Assembly (NCBI RefSeq): GCF_000350225.1
Contig: NW_005179169.1
Location: 32,993-96,992 of the forward strand
Direction of reading: 5' to 3'
Length of the DNA: 64,000 bases
Source of the DNA: Chondrus crispus
Taxonomy: Eukaryota; Rhodophyta; Florideophyceae; Gigartinales; Gigartinaceae
Positions 17,860 through 28,175 of the stretch are shown here, in pieces. Made by a program: the position numbers and the translations under genes. Position 1 is the stretch's first letter, and every line of letters starts with the position of its first letter. The notes under the pieces are model-generated. The model was not told where the DNA came from and did no database searches. It saw nothing but the letters and a program-made list of their open reading frames with translations.

Positions 17860-18102
17860 GTGGTGACTACCGGAAGCTGCGGGTCCGCGGTGGATTTGGG
17901 GGTCCGAAAGGGCGCGGCGAGAGAAAGGGGGATAACTCAAGATGCAAGCGCCCTTACCCTACGCAAATCCAGAAGGCCGCGTGGTCAGGACAAGGGATCG
18001 AGTACCGAGCAGCGGCGGCGCGGCGTCAGATCCATATAGGGTTGGCGCCGACGGCGGATCGGCCGGCGCCGCGTGCCCCAATTTTAGGGCCAACAGGGGG
18101 TG

Positions 18103-18388
18103 TGTGGGAAGATAGAAATTGCACTTTATTTGGTTAGCCCTAAATCTGGGAAAAAGGGAAATTATCCGTTCGACGCGCCGGCGGGAAATCCGGATATATA
18201 AAAATCCGAGGGCGGTATCCCGACCGACCCTCGGGGGTAACTTGCTACCCTCCGACAGCGCCGGCGAAAAGTCTCGAGACTCGACATCCGAAGTATCCCC
18301 ATCCCCCTCGCTCTCGCGACTCCTTTCCCCCGCCGCTGCGTGCGACGAGCGCGGCTACTACTAACCTCATCGTTCCCGTTCTCCCACA
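18103..18388 (+). repeat. Copia-1 3' LTR
   Basis: 286 bp, nearly identical to 10809-11094, followed by the target duplication ATAAC (18389-18393). Confidence 0.97.
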
Positions 18389-18393
18389 ATAAC

Positions 18394-18543
18394 AACTACC
18401 AAAGAGTTTTGAGCGACTCATGAAACTCATAATCATTAGAGCGTTTGTGAATAGGCGAATGACCTCGTTGTGGAAGATGTGGAGAAGCACCTCTGGAAAC
18501 GGGCGATTGACAATCTGCGCTCACGACTAATTATAGAGTCACA
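18394..18543 (+). other. Displaced downstream flank of the CBM20 gene
   Basis: Before Copia-1 inserted, this sequence followed the CBM20 stop codon directly (stop, ATAAC, then 18394 onward). It should hold the original 3' UTR and polyadenylation region, now 7.6 kb from the coding sequence. No gene is visible. Confidence 0.6.
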
Positions 18544-18545
18544 TA

Positions 18546-18745
18546 CAGTGCCGAAAAAAAGTATAGGGACAGCATCAATACTCACATTGCTGGCATACAG
18601 TATTGTAAAGGCCAAATTTGAGGTGCGTCTAGGACTGTAAAAGCAACGAGGAGACCGAATCCGGGGTCGGATTTAAAGATCGAGACCTCATTCGCATGAT
18701 ATTTATAGAAACCTTATTTATGGGTGTTCGAAATTATAAGGTACA
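18546..18745. repeat. Tc1-like left terminal inverted repeat
   Basis: It starts CAGTGCCGAAAAAAAGTATA and pairs with 19906-20106 with a few mismatches and small indels. It ends near the shared AAGGTACA. Confidence 0.9.
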
Positions 18746-18773
18746 GCGCATGTCTTTCACTACTTCATCGCTC

Positions 18774-19772
18774 CTAGTACTTCGTCGGACCTCCCTTTGC
18801 CACTACACACTCAAAGCACCGCTTTTGCATGGAACGGACAAGCATTTCCAGGCATTCTTCTGAAACTTCGTCCCACGCTTCCATTATAACTTCTAAAAGC
18901 TCATCCACGTCCTTAAATTGACGTTGGTGTGCATAAACCGTTCGCGCTAGGATGCCCCATAAATTGTCGATAGGATTCAGGTCAGGTGACTTGGCAGGCC
19001 ACTCTAAGAGAGGAATTTCCTCCTCGTCAAACCACTGAAAAGTACGTCTACCGCGGTGTATAGATGCACCATCTTGCATAAACACCCAACTTGGACCCAT
19101 TTCTTGGTCCACAAACGGCAAAAGATAGGACTCTAATGTATCTATATACTTAATAGCATCCTGCTTTCCATTTAAAACGGCGAGCTCGCACTTCTTAGTA
19201 CCAGAAAAAGCGCCCCAAACCATTACAGAATCCCCACCCTGCTGCCGTTTTGAGAACATCCGCTTGTCGGTCCGTAAATCGTGCCAATAGTACCCGAACC
19301 CATCCGGCCCGTCCAAGTTGAATTTCTTCTCGTCCGACCACACCACATTCATCCAATCCGACACCGTCCAAGTGACCTTTTCGCGACACCACTGCTCCCG
19401 TGCAATTTTGTGTCTCGGGAGCATCATCGGAGCAGGGACCATTTTGCTGTACTGAATCGTTGGCGTGGCGCGTAGGATACCTCGCACAGTAGATGGAGTT
19501 ACAGGAAGACTAAGGGTCTTAACCAACTCTGAAGAACACAAATGCCCTTTGTGCGCTTCGCGCAAGAGAGCACGTCGAGCCGTGGAGGTGAGTTTGGAGG
19601 GCCTACCGGGCCTTTTCTTCTTCCCATACAGGCCCAGGTTCCTTAAAAACGTGGCCACGACGTTACGGGAGCGCGAGAGATGCGCTGCAATTCGCCTAAT
19701 TGTCCAATTGTTGAGACGAAGAGCCTGTATCTGCCCTTGTTCATGCTGGCTCAGATGCGTACCGCGAGGCAT
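18774..19772 (-). CDS. Tc1-family transposase (DD34D type)
   Basis: A 332-aa intact transposase with ATG start. Residues 1-110 form the paired-like DNA-binding region with two HTH motifs (QIQALRLNNWTIRRIAAHLS, then TPSTVRGILRA) joined by GKKKRPGRPSKL, which holds a GRPR-type AT-hook-like motif and a nuclear signal. The catalytic region contains VVWSDEKKFNL (first Asp), VFMQDGASIH (second Asp) and WPAKSPDLNPIDNLWG. The third acidic residue is Asp after 34 residues, whereas Tc1 proteins normally have Glu (SPDLNPIENLW). Every motif is present and there is no disruption. Confidence 0.95.
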   Translation of the reverse strand: MPRGTHLSQHEQGQIQALRLNNWTIRRIAAHLSRSRNVVATFLRNLGLYGKKKRPGRPSKLTSTARRALLREAHKGHLCSSELVKTLSLPVTPSTVRGILRATPTIQYSKMVPAPMMLPRHKIAREQWCREKVTWTVSDWMNVVWSDEKKFNLDGPDGFGYYWHDLRTDKRMFSKRQQGGDSVMVWGAFSGTKKCELAVLNGKQDAIKYIDTLESYLLPFVDQEMGPSWVFMQDGASIHRGRRTFQWFDEEEIPLLEWPAKSPDLNPIDNLWGILARTVYAHQRQFKDVDELLEVIMEAWDEVSEECLEMLVRSMQKRCFECVVAKGGPTKY

Positions 19773-19905
19773 TTTTTGCTGTGTCGAAGTGAGCTACCGC
19801 ATGTTTTGCGCTTTCGCCTTCCTTTTGTATGCGTCTAGTCTCTTTTACCAGTCTTTTCGCGGGAGATACTGCATTGTGTAGAGCGGGGTTTTAAAGAAAC
19901 TGCTG

Positions 19906-20106
19906 TGTACCTTATACTTTCGAACACCCATAAAAAAGGTTTCTATAAATATCATGCGAATGAGGTCTCGATCTTTAAATCCGACCCCGGATTCGGTCTC
20001 CTCGTTGCTTTTACAGTTCTAGACGCACCTCAAATTTGGCCTTTACAATACTGTATGCCAGCAATGTGAGTATTGATGCTGTCCCTATACTTTTTTTTCG
20101 GCACTG
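19906..20106. repeat. Tc1-like right terminal inverted repeat
   Basis: Mirror of 18546-18745, ending CGGCACTG next to TA at 20107-20108. Confidence 0.9.
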
Positions 20107-20184
20107 TATGTACTGTTGTTCTAATACAGTATACAGAGGGCCCTACCCATTAGTGCCGCTCCGTGTACGACCCCAAAATTGGCA

Positions 20185-20565
20185 CTATTGAGAGACGGTA
20201 TTAATAGGTGACGTCGTCACATCTATTTTCATGCATTCGGTAATTAACGTCTGCCGGCTCCGCGTTGGGTCTCTGTCGTGTTTTGCAGTGAGAAACGCGC
20301 GCTTTGCGGACCTCAGATACGATAGAGCGTCTGAAACTTGACATTCAGTAGCCAAATCTTCCAGCTCTCCAAACAATTCCGCAATCTCAACGACAGAGGG
20401 GACAGTCCTTCGCTCTCTCGCTTCCTCTGAGCTCCCATCTTCATCACTTGATTGCGTTGTAGTTGTGTTCGTCACACCCTGAACTGACTCAAAAACGTCC
20501 ATGGCATCATTAACAAACGCCTCTACCACACTTTCGTCGGACTCAATATTTACCCGCCGTTGCAC
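20185..20565 (-). pseudogene. C-terminal tail fragment of pogo-like transposase
   Basis: About 125 residues with an acidic Ser/Asp/Glu stretch (TTTTQSSDEDGSSEEARE) followed by a helical segment, as at the C-termini of pogo/Tigger/CENP-B-type transposases. It begins without an ATG and is out of frame with the upstream DNA-binding fragment, so the catalytic middle has been deleted at about 20550-20567. Confidence 0.5.
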
Positions 20566-20834
20566 ATGAGAAATTCGAGCAGCTTAGCCTCTAGATTTGG
20601 GACCCATATGGCCTGACGGGTCTTCAATTGCAGTGATTTGGGCTTCTTGTTGGCTACGCGGAGTACTTTGGGAGCAGTTGCTCTGATGTTTCGCACGGTG
20701 CGCCCTGCGATGCCGAACTGCCGCTCAATTGCTTCAATACAGTGTCTCTTTTCGAGCAGATCTGCAATGTCTAGCTTCTGCGCTATTGTCAGGCGCTTGC
20801 TCGTTGCGTTTTTTATTTCCGGAACCGGATCCAT
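20550..20834 (-). pseudogene. N-terminal HTH (psq/CENP-B) fragment of pogo-like transposase
   Basis: 94 residues from ATG at 20834. SKRLTIAQKLDIADLLEKRH then IERQFGIAGRTVRNIRATA is a classic HTH_psq/CENP-B N-terminal motif that binds transposon ends. The frame stops soon after LEAKLLEFLM, before any DDE region. Copia-2 inserted just upstream of this start codon (target GACAA at 20841). Confidence 0.65.
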
Positions 20835-20845
20835 AAGGGGGACAA

Positions 20846-20956
20846 TGTTATCACGCAACGTGTACACGTACACACGAAGACTTCAGCGCCCATTTTAAGT
20901 ATCTGAATAAACCACGCCGACGGCCAAAAGGGATCGTCGTCAATTACGCAATCACA
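20846..20956 (+). repeat. Copia-2 5' LTR, internally deleted
   Basis: It starts TGTTATC and then continues with the last 104 bp of the LTR. The 3' copy (25411-25630) has 109 more bases between these parts, so most of U3 is missing here. Confidence 0.8.
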
Positions 20957-21275
20957 GGTCATGGACCCTACGCAAGCCTAACAGCAACCACTGCATTCTA
21001 CGACCTCTACAACGTATTCGAGCTTCGCTCTACGAAAGTAACCGACAAGGATTCGAGCGTTGCTCTACACCTTACCCACCCAGCGTGCGAGCATTGCTCC
21101 GCTAGCCAAGTCTGATCATTGCTCCTTCTAGTTGTCACCCGCCCACAACGACAACATAGCCGATCTACAACATACTAACTCCCCCCGGTCGCGACGCCGT
21201 CACTACCTTGACACATCCCCCATTTGGACACCGCTGTACGACAACGCTAAGCTCACTGAAAGAGAGGAACGAACC

Positions 21276-22472
21276 ATGGACACCCCTGGCACCAGCGGCA
21301 ATCCCCCCGGACTTCACAGCTACACGCTCACGCAAGCCCCGAAATGGAAGATATCAGAAGAGCTCCCGCACTCACGAAAGACAACTTCCCCGTCTGGCAT
21401 GCCACCCTTATGGACATACTGACCATGCATGACCTCGAAGCCCTCATTGACGACAACTTCACCCCCTCCACCCGACCTGACAGCGTTTTACGGCAAGGCA
21501 ATGGCCAGCTGTCGCCGAGTAATTGCCAAAAGTATCCCAGCCGACATCAACAACCAGATGACAGCCGTGCTCTACACCGAACCCCCTTCACGCATTGTCG
21601 AATTCCTCAAGGACCTCCTGCAAGGCAACACAGCGGATAACCACGCTATACTGGAACAAGAAGCCAAACAAACCGTGCTACACGATGGCATGACAATCAA
21701 GGATTACGTCACAAAACACCGAGCCCTCCGTGCCCGCATGCAGAACGCAGCATACCCCCATATTTCCGAAGAAGCAACAACAGTTCGCTTCATGGTGGAA
21801 GGACTCCGCCCTAACGCCTCATTCCGCGATCTCATTCGGGCGTTCAAGGCCACTGGAATCCCACCCAGAATTTCGGACTTCCAAAGATGTCTCCATGACG
21901 TCGAGGAGGAGAACGGAAGGATGGACACACCATCGCCTCCACTTTACCCCACCCAGCCGCACACTTGCCATGGTGACAATCGGGGTCGGTATCGCGGCAG
22001 TCATCAACGCGGTAATACCCGTGGTAGGGGACGTGGCAGGTGGGGATACCAACGCAATGATAACAACCTTGCCCAACAGCTCCAAGATCTTGCAAACCTA
22101 AATCAATTAGTGTCAAACATACGCACCCCGCCTGCACAAGGACGTGACTCCCCTTATCACCGGAGAACCGGTCGTCGTCCCGCCAAAGCGCAACGCGCAT
22201 ACACAGATCCCGGTCTCAGCCTAGAAACGGACACCCAAAATCCTATCGACCTCGCCACGCTTCAAGCCATAAACGCAGCAGGTGCCCAGGTCTCGGACGA
22301 AACCGAATCCGAGGAGGACGATCATAACCGTACGTTCATACTTGACTCAGGAGCCCACCCCTCTCACGTCAATTTTTCGTTCCCTGCTATGCGCCAATTG
22401 ACAAAACCACTAACAACAAGAACGGCAACCTCCTCTCAGTCCACTCCATCGCCAAGCAGCATGGGCATGTAG
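21276..22472 (+). pseudogene. gag: Copia-2 gag and start of protease, frameshifted
   Basis: It begins MDTPGTSGNPPGLHSYTLTQ at 21276. A frame change is needed near 21345 to reach KDNFPVWHATLMDILTMHDL and another near 21460 to reach the long frame at 21429-22472, which holds the capsid core (HDGMTIKDYVTKHRALRARM) and an Arg/Gly-rich RNA-binding stretch (NTRGRGRGRWGYQRN). No CCHC knuckle is seen. The aspartic protease signature FILDSGAHPSHVN lies near 22340, after which the frame is lost again near 22400. Confidence 0.8.
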
Positions 22473-22525
22473 TATTCTCCGCATCAAAAGCCAGCATAGT
22501 TAACACCAAGGCGGCCAACCCGCGA

Positions 22526-23911
22526 GTGATTGGGTCAGCAAGATGGTACAACGGCCAATACGTCCTCCAAGGCCCACCCCCCTCGTCACGAGCTGCCAGA
22601 ACCATCCCAATCAAACGTCGTTCAAAGCAAAGATCAAAACTACCCACTCATCAGCAGCCAACACAGGATACATCCGCTGGTAAACGTACAAACATTGGCG
22701 CTATTCCGCGCGGCTTACCCAACAAATTGACCCAAAACATCTTCGCGGCGGGCCGCATGCCGGACTCTGACAACGAAACAGGTCAGTCTCCGTCGGAACT
22801 CGCCAAGGCGTTTCACAAGTGGCATCTTTTATTCAACCACATCAGTCCCCGAACCTTACAGACGATGGCAAAAAACGAGCTCCTGCCACTCCCAGCAATT
22901 CTCAAGCGAACCCCCCCCCCACGGCTCACCTGCTCCGTCTGTGCCCACGGCAAAATGCGCCGGCAGCCGCACAAATCAGCCACGCACCGCTATTCCATCG
23001 CTGTTTCCCTGTCCTCCGATGTTTGCGCACCCATCTCCCCCAAATCGACCCACGGCAACGCATATTTCATTACGTTTAAAGACACAAAGTCCAAGTATGC
23101 TATGCTACACTTCATGCCCAATAGAAAGAACATACTCCAATTCATAATCTCTACAGTACAGACCATCAAGAGACGTCACGGTCAGCCGCCGCATATTTTC
23201 ACGACGGACAATGCCGGCGAGTACATGTCAAAAGCCGCACGTCAATATTACCACGCAGAGGGCATTACGCTCAAACCCAGTACGCCCTACGCTCCGCAAG
23301 AAAACGGGATTGCTGAACGCATCAACAATACTCTAATGACAGCAGCGCGCGCTGCCCTTTACCACAGCCGGTTATCCCCCGTTTACTGGAAAGATGCAGT
23401 ACGCGACGTGTTGTTTAAGTACAACATAACAATGCACCACACATCCAAGCAACTACCGTTTACCGCTTGGAACGGGCATGCACCGGCAATTACCTCATTG
23501 CACACATTCGGCCAACGAGGGTTCATTCCCATAATACGCAGTAAGACAAAGCTCCAAGCCCGCGCACACCCTGTCCGTTACATGTTCGACATCGACGAAT
23601 CGCATCTCATGGTGCGGACCCTCGCAACTGAAGAATACAAGCGAGTCAGGACGATCGATTTCAAACCATACTCCCGCACCTTGGACCCCGTCGCCACACA
23701 AACGACAGCCAACAAAACGCATATCCCACACCCGGATCCCACCCACGTAACAGAAACCACACCGGCACCACGATCGCACAAGCAGGCCATGAGATACCCC
23801 GACGCTCAGCTGTGGGAGCGCGCACACAATCTCGAGCTTGACAAATTGGACGAAGCAGGAGCCATCAAAATGGCTACCCAGGTCCTCCATCCCCCCCCAA
23901 AACCCGGCTGA
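22526..23911 (+). pseudogene. Copia-2 integrase region
   Basis: It contains the zinc motif H...H...CSVCAHGKM and core residues D, D, E in LSSDVCAPIS, TTDNAGEYMS and PYAPQENGIAERINN, then the usual C-terminal region and the start of the reverse-transcriptase part. The frame ends at 23909 just after an 8-C run (23891-23898), and the downstream part is in another frame, so slippage in this homopolymer is the likely lesion. Confidence 0.85.
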
Positions 23912-25407
23912 TCCCCCTCACGATGACCTACCGCTATAAACGCGCAACAAATGGGGACATTCTCGAGCACAAAGCCAGGTGTTCAGTAAGAGGGGACCTG
24001 ATGCAACCGAATATCCACTATGACCCCTCCCAACGAGCCTCTTATATGGCAGACAAGGATACCATACGGCTTTTGTTTGCAATATAGGCCGCAGGTAACC
24101 TCGCCTGTGACCACTTTGACCTCAAGTCAGCTTACATTCACGAAGACTACAAATACAAAAAGCCTGTGTACGTGAAGCGGCACCCACGTTTCAATGGTCA
24201 CCTCAAACACAAGGGGCCAGGCGGGCGATTAACCAAAAACGTATACGGCACTCCCTCAGGGGGATACTTTTACCTCGAAGGTGCGCACACATTCCTGCGC
24301 AGCCACGGCTACCAACAAAGCGAGCAGGACTCATGTCTTTTCTTCAATATTCATTCACCCAAATCCTTCATATTCATAGCCCTAAGCTCGGACGACTTCC
24401 TAATAGTGGCCTCGCACACATCGCACATCGAAAAGCTGCATCAGGCGCTATCAAAAAGGTACAAAGTGAAACGGCTCGGTCCCCCAGCACAGTACCTAGG
24501 GTGGACAATCCAACACCAGAAAAATGGAGCAGTGAAAATCAGCCAACCGACGTACATCCATAACGTCCTCACTCACATGCGCATGACCACTGCCAACGGA
24601 AAAAGCACCCCTTACACCGATGGCATCAAACTGCATGGCCCCACAGATAAAGATACCCCAATACTCCATCTCAAGGCAAAGTACCAACAAATTATGGGAG
24701 AACTTAGATATATAGCAGACTGTACGAGGCCGGACATCGTTTTTCTTGTCAACAAGCTGGCAGCAGCCACGCATAGCCCGACCAAACGCCACTGGGTTCA
24801 CCTAAAACGACTAATACGATACCTGGTCGCCACGAGAGACGACGGAATCTTGTACCAACCCTCGAAATCTCACACCGGCCTTTCATCTGTCCTTCACGAA
24901 CCAACCACACCCACACGACCCCACCCTGTTCAATCTTATTCAGATGCCGATTTCGCTGGCGACGAGGCGGATCGCAAATCAACAACCGGCGCCCTCCATC
25001 TATTCGCAAACGCCCCCGTCGCATGGACATCGACCAAACAATCCATGCAAGCCCTATCGACGTGCGAAGCCGAGTACATGGCGGCATCCACGGCTGTGCA
25101 GACTACTCTCTGGCTGCGACGCATATTGCAGGAGTTATCCATCCTCCCTCCAGCCGCCACACCCTTACTTGTCGACAATCAAGCAGCAATCGCCATTGCA
25201 ACGAACACAGCGCCCACCAAAAAGCGGAAATTTATCAACTTGAGACACCATTTCTTGCGCGCACACATCGCCAACGGCGACATCAAAGTCCTGCACGTCC
25301 CGTCTGAACGCATGCTGGCAGGCATGCTTACGAAGCCGCTGGGTGCACAAAAGTTCAGGGCCAACAAGCAAAGAATATCCATGACTCAAACATGGGCGGA
25401 TAATTGA
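23912..25407 (+). pseudogene. Copia-2 reverse transcriptase and RNase H
   Basis: In-frame TAG at 24085-24087 interrupts the early RT. From 24166 the frame is open to 25407: DLKSAYIHE lies before it, VKRHPRFNG and NVYGTPSGGYFYLEG follow, and the catalytic motif is LSSDDFLIV. RNase H has SYSDADFAGDEADRKSTTG, STCEAEYMA and LLVDNQAAIAIA, all typical of Copia. Domains are well preserved apart from the stop and frameshifts. Confidence 0.9.
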
Positions 25408-25410
25408 CTC

Positions 25411-25630
25411 TGTTATGAGCCACTCTGACACCTGCATCCGAGCAGAAGGAATGCTATTACGCAAAGCGTAACCAAAACAAAACGCTCGGACACAGAAAAC
25501 GCGTGTCCCAAGCCAGTATTATTATTACGCAACGTGTACACGTACACACGAAGACTTCAGCGCCCATTTTAAGTATCTGAATAAACCACGCCGACGGCCA
25601 AAAGGGATCGTCGTCGATTACGCAATCACA
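25411..25630 (+). repeat. Copia-2 3' LTR
   Basis: It starts TGTTATGAGCC and ends ATCACA, followed by the GACAA duplication. It contains 109 bp absent from the 5' copy. Confidence 0.75.
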
Positions 25631-25832
25631 GACAAGGTCTGTGAACGCTGTTCGGCGAATGGAATGGGGCTTAGATGCCGCTTTCACATGTTTTCACGCG
25701 CGACGGACGGACGGCTGCATGACACCTAGACCCGTGTGGCACGTGGCACTTTTCGTGTTCGTGCGTCTGGCCGGCATTAATGGGGGGGGTGGCATTAGCA
25801 AATGTGGCACTAATGGGAGTCCCCCCCCTGTA

Positions 25833-27565
25833 CACCCCTTACTGCATTTAGTGTCACGCACAGTATTTCGGTGTGGGCCCACCGCTTTAGAGCTACACAT
25901 ATTAGTGCAAGTTACACTATTAGATTCGTTACACTATTCACTGCTGAGCTTATTTAATGTACGCTACGTTATATACTTCTTTTTAAAAAAGTGTAACAAC
26001 AAAACGGTATCCGATGACTGAATAGTGCCTATTCTTGAGCCCCACTCTTCGTAGCTACTCTTCCTTCACAAGTACTCCCGGTGCTTCGTCACTATGCGCT
26101 GTAAATATGGAGTCAGCTGAGAGACCTCCCAAACGCCGTTAGTGTTTAGAGCCATCCCAGTCATTATCATGGCTTTTCGAGCATAGGTAAGACCATCTGC
26201 ATCACACTGACGGTTAAAATCGCGAACTGCATCAGCTGGGAGACGCAAGAAAAGCTGTGCGCTGCAACTTGTAGCAGTCTGGTGATATTTTGGGTAAGGT
26301 TTGGGAGGATCGTCAGCGGCGGGATTAGAGCAATTATAGTGCACTTACATTAATTAGAATTACGACTAAGCGCTCATCACGGATATTAGTGTAAGTGACA
26401 TTAATTCGGTAGTTACACTATTAAAAGCGTTACTCTAAATTTGGTAACTGGGTGTAGTACATATGTGACTCTATAGGAAAGAAAGGAAGGATGACCAGTC
26501 GGAAGGAGTAGGACACGTAGTGGGACAGCTCAACACCACCACAAGTAGGGTCTTACAGGAATGCGCCTATGATATGCTCAACACAAATATCTCGGTTTGC
26601 CACACAAAATGAATAGGACCACTCGAGGGGAGTTGTTTATCATCTCAGAAAGAAAAAACATCATCATTCATCGCCGAGCATTGAAATGTGAGAAATGTTT
26701 TGGCATGAAAATTTGTCATTAGAATAGTGTAGATAGTAGACTCGCGGTAGAGATGCTCTAAGACGTTACAGAGAATCCCGGTACGAAACAGTATTTTTTC
26801 AACATCAACAAACCCTTCCGACTCAAGGTCCATTATGACTTCTTAGGGGGCACAGGCCCATGGAAAGATGCTAGTGTGCCCGATCTACCTACCAGACACA
26901 TGCAGTTTGGTTCGCACTTGTGATTTGAAGAGTTTCCCCTTTTCCGGCGTACTCCTTCAGTGGATTAGAAATTTCCGTGCGCATGGTCAAGACCGGTCTC
27001 CATTACTAAATCGCGCGCTCACACAGTATATCGAAGCTACGAATTGTTGTTAGACTTATTTGTAGTAGTCGTCCTTCGATGAAATCAGAAAGTTCGAAGC
27101 AGTTCTCGTACAGGGCTCCTCGCATCTCTTGCCCGAATATGCCCTAGAGCTTCGTGAAGAGTTGAGATTGATCTCCAATACTCATCTTCGCCGAATAATC
27201 TTCTCCTTTATGCGGTGTAGGGACAGCTCTACTTCTATATTCTAGTTGAAACCCGCACCTCTGTGCCATCTCGCTTTCTCGTTGGCGCAGATGTGTACGG
27301 TGCTGGAGTGCAGCGCCATGGCAAGGTCTAAATGGTCCTGAGTTTTCGGGTAGTGCAGCGAGCGAGAAAGAAAGGGTTTACATGTGTATTAAAAGTGTTT
27401 CAGAGCATTGTGGTATGAATCTAGAACAGCCGCGAAATCATGATTGCTCTGGTCGACGTTACACGTTGTGTGTGAAACGTCTCTCCTTTCTCTTCGGGGA
27501 GAATTTTGGCACGATATCAGGGCAGCGTATGTATGCTCCACATCTAATAATTCGAAGAGTTGCAT
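25833..27565. other. AT-richer intergenic stretch between pogo-like element and Gypsy A
   Basis: I see no convincing host gene. Related sequences containing TATTAGTG(C/T)AAGT and GTTACACTATTA occur at about 25908-25944 and 26386-26440, flanking a short minus-strand frame (26066-26344), and may be the ends of a small degraded transposon. The rest contains only short frames without family features. Confidence 0.4.
26066..26344 (-). CDS. Short unknown open frame between GTTACACTA-type repeats
   Basis: 92 residues (LFLRLPADAVRDFNRQCDAD ... WEVSQLTPYLQRIV). I do not recognise it. Its position between related short repeats suggests a transposon relic; it may also be chance. Confidence 0.2.
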   Translation of the reverse strand: MHYNCSNPAADDPPKPYPKYHQTATSCSAQLFLRLPADAVRDFNRQCDADGLTYARKAMIMTGMALNTNGVWEVSQLTPYLQRIVTKHREYL

Positions 27566-27571
27566 CTTGGC

Positions 27572-27815
27572 CTAATAACTTCGGGGACCGAGGAGTCGGG
27601 ATAACCAAAGTATGTTGTTGGTTGTGCAGATGAAGGATCGATGAGGGTTTATTGACGAGAAGCGAACTCGTCGTCGCTTAAATCAAACCGGAATCCGGAA
27701 TGAGCTGGCTGTTCTAATTACAGGCCAGCTCTTGATTATTTTAAATTACACCGTAGAAACTACATCTACAGAAAACCGAGTTCGGAATTAGAATAGAACC
27801 AGACCAGCGGTCACA
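27572..27815 (-). repeat. Gypsy A 3' LTR
   Basis: 244 bp. On the minus strand it starts TGTGACCGC but ends TTATTAG rather than CA. Confidence 0.9.
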
Positions 27816-27825
27816 CTCCCCTCTT

Positions 27826-28175
27826 TCAAAGCGCAAGAATCTTCCGAGCTTTTTCGACCAGCTCGCGAGGACTGTTCTTGCGTTGCAGCAGACGTTCGAG
27901 CATACGAGGAACATCCTCGTAAACGTTAGCAATGGGCTCGAGCGTATCATCCGAATTCGGTAAGCCCTTCCAGCGGACTACAACGTAGACGCCATCAAGG
28001 AGTTCTTCCAGTCTCAAGAGGCGCTGTACTATCATTCCGGTTTCGGATTGTAGAACATGGGACATAACTGCGTCCGTGTCCAGTGTCGGATCATGATAGA
28101 ACTTAAGCCTGCTGGCATGTAGCTCTTCCGATTTTCCGGTTCGTAGATCTTCGACTAGGTAGACGTAGTCATTAT
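27826..28175 (-). pseudogene. Gypsy A integrase C-terminus with chromodomain
   Basis: After a one-base frame change near 28170 the reading continues NDYVYLVEDLRTGKSEELHA and then a chromodomain (VQRLLRLEELLDGVYVVVRW to EPIANVYEDVPRMLERLL). Chromodomains on integrase C-termini direct insertion to marked chromatin in chromoviruses. Confidence 0.75.

Larger units (their letters stand above)
10809..18388 (+). mobile_element. Copia-1: near-intact Ty1/Copia LTR retrotransposon
   Basis: This 7,580-bp element has 286-bp LTRs (TGTGGG...CCCACA) in which I noted one difference (CGTTG/CGTTC near the 3' end). Perfect 5-bp target duplications ATAAC flank it at 10804-10808 and 18389-18393. The internal order is PBS, gag, protease, integrase, reverse transcriptase, RNase H, which defines Copia. 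An antisense open frame follows pol, and a short polypurine tract AGGGGG (18095-18100) precedes the 3' LTR. The LTR identity and open frames indicate a recent insertion. It lies in the same orientation as the upstream CBM20 gene, directly after that gene's stop codon. Confidence 0.97.
18546..20106 (-). mobile_element. Tc1-like DNA transposon with 200-bp inverted repeats
   Basis: 1,561 bp bounded by TA dinucleotides (18544-18545 and 20107-20108). The ends are CAGTGCCG... and ...CGGCACTG. The terminal inverted repeats are about 200 bp and nearly identical (18546-18745 and 19906-20106). A single intact transposase frame lies between them on the minus strand. Intact frame, matching repeats and TA sites suggest recent or present activity. 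Excision should leave TA-CAG-TA or TA-CTG-TA scars, as for Sleeping Beauty. Confidence 0.95.
20846..25630 (+). mobile_element. Copia-2: decayed Copia retrotransposon nested in the pogo-like element
   Basis: Perfect target duplications GACAA flank it (20841-20845, 25631-25635). The 5' copy of the LTR is 111 bp and the 3' copy 220 bp; their last 104 bp differ by one base that I see. The internal order is gag, protease, integrase, reverse transcriptase, RNase H, with several frameshifts and a stop, so it cannot encode its own proteins. Confidence 0.9.
20134..25830 (-). mobile_element. Pogo/Tigger-like DNA transposon remnant, host to Copia-2
   Basis: The ends are CAGAGGGCCCTACCCATTAG at 20134 and, in reverse complement, CAGGGGGGGGACTCCCATTA at 25830. 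They share CAG and CCATTAGTGCC, and each is flanked by TA (20132-20133, 25831-25832). Without the nested Copia-2 the element is about 900 bp and encodes the N-terminal DNA-binding domain and acidic C-terminal tail of a pogo-type transposase, but no DDE core. It is probably non-autonomous. It starts only 25 bp from the TA flank of the Tc1-like element. Confidence 0.7.

Noticed and set aside
20957-20972. Half-tRNA primer site in Copia-2 (GGTCATGGACCC)
   Set aside because: It contains an anticodon-like CAT complement but does not match the initiator tRNA-Met arm; I cannot assign a tRNA.
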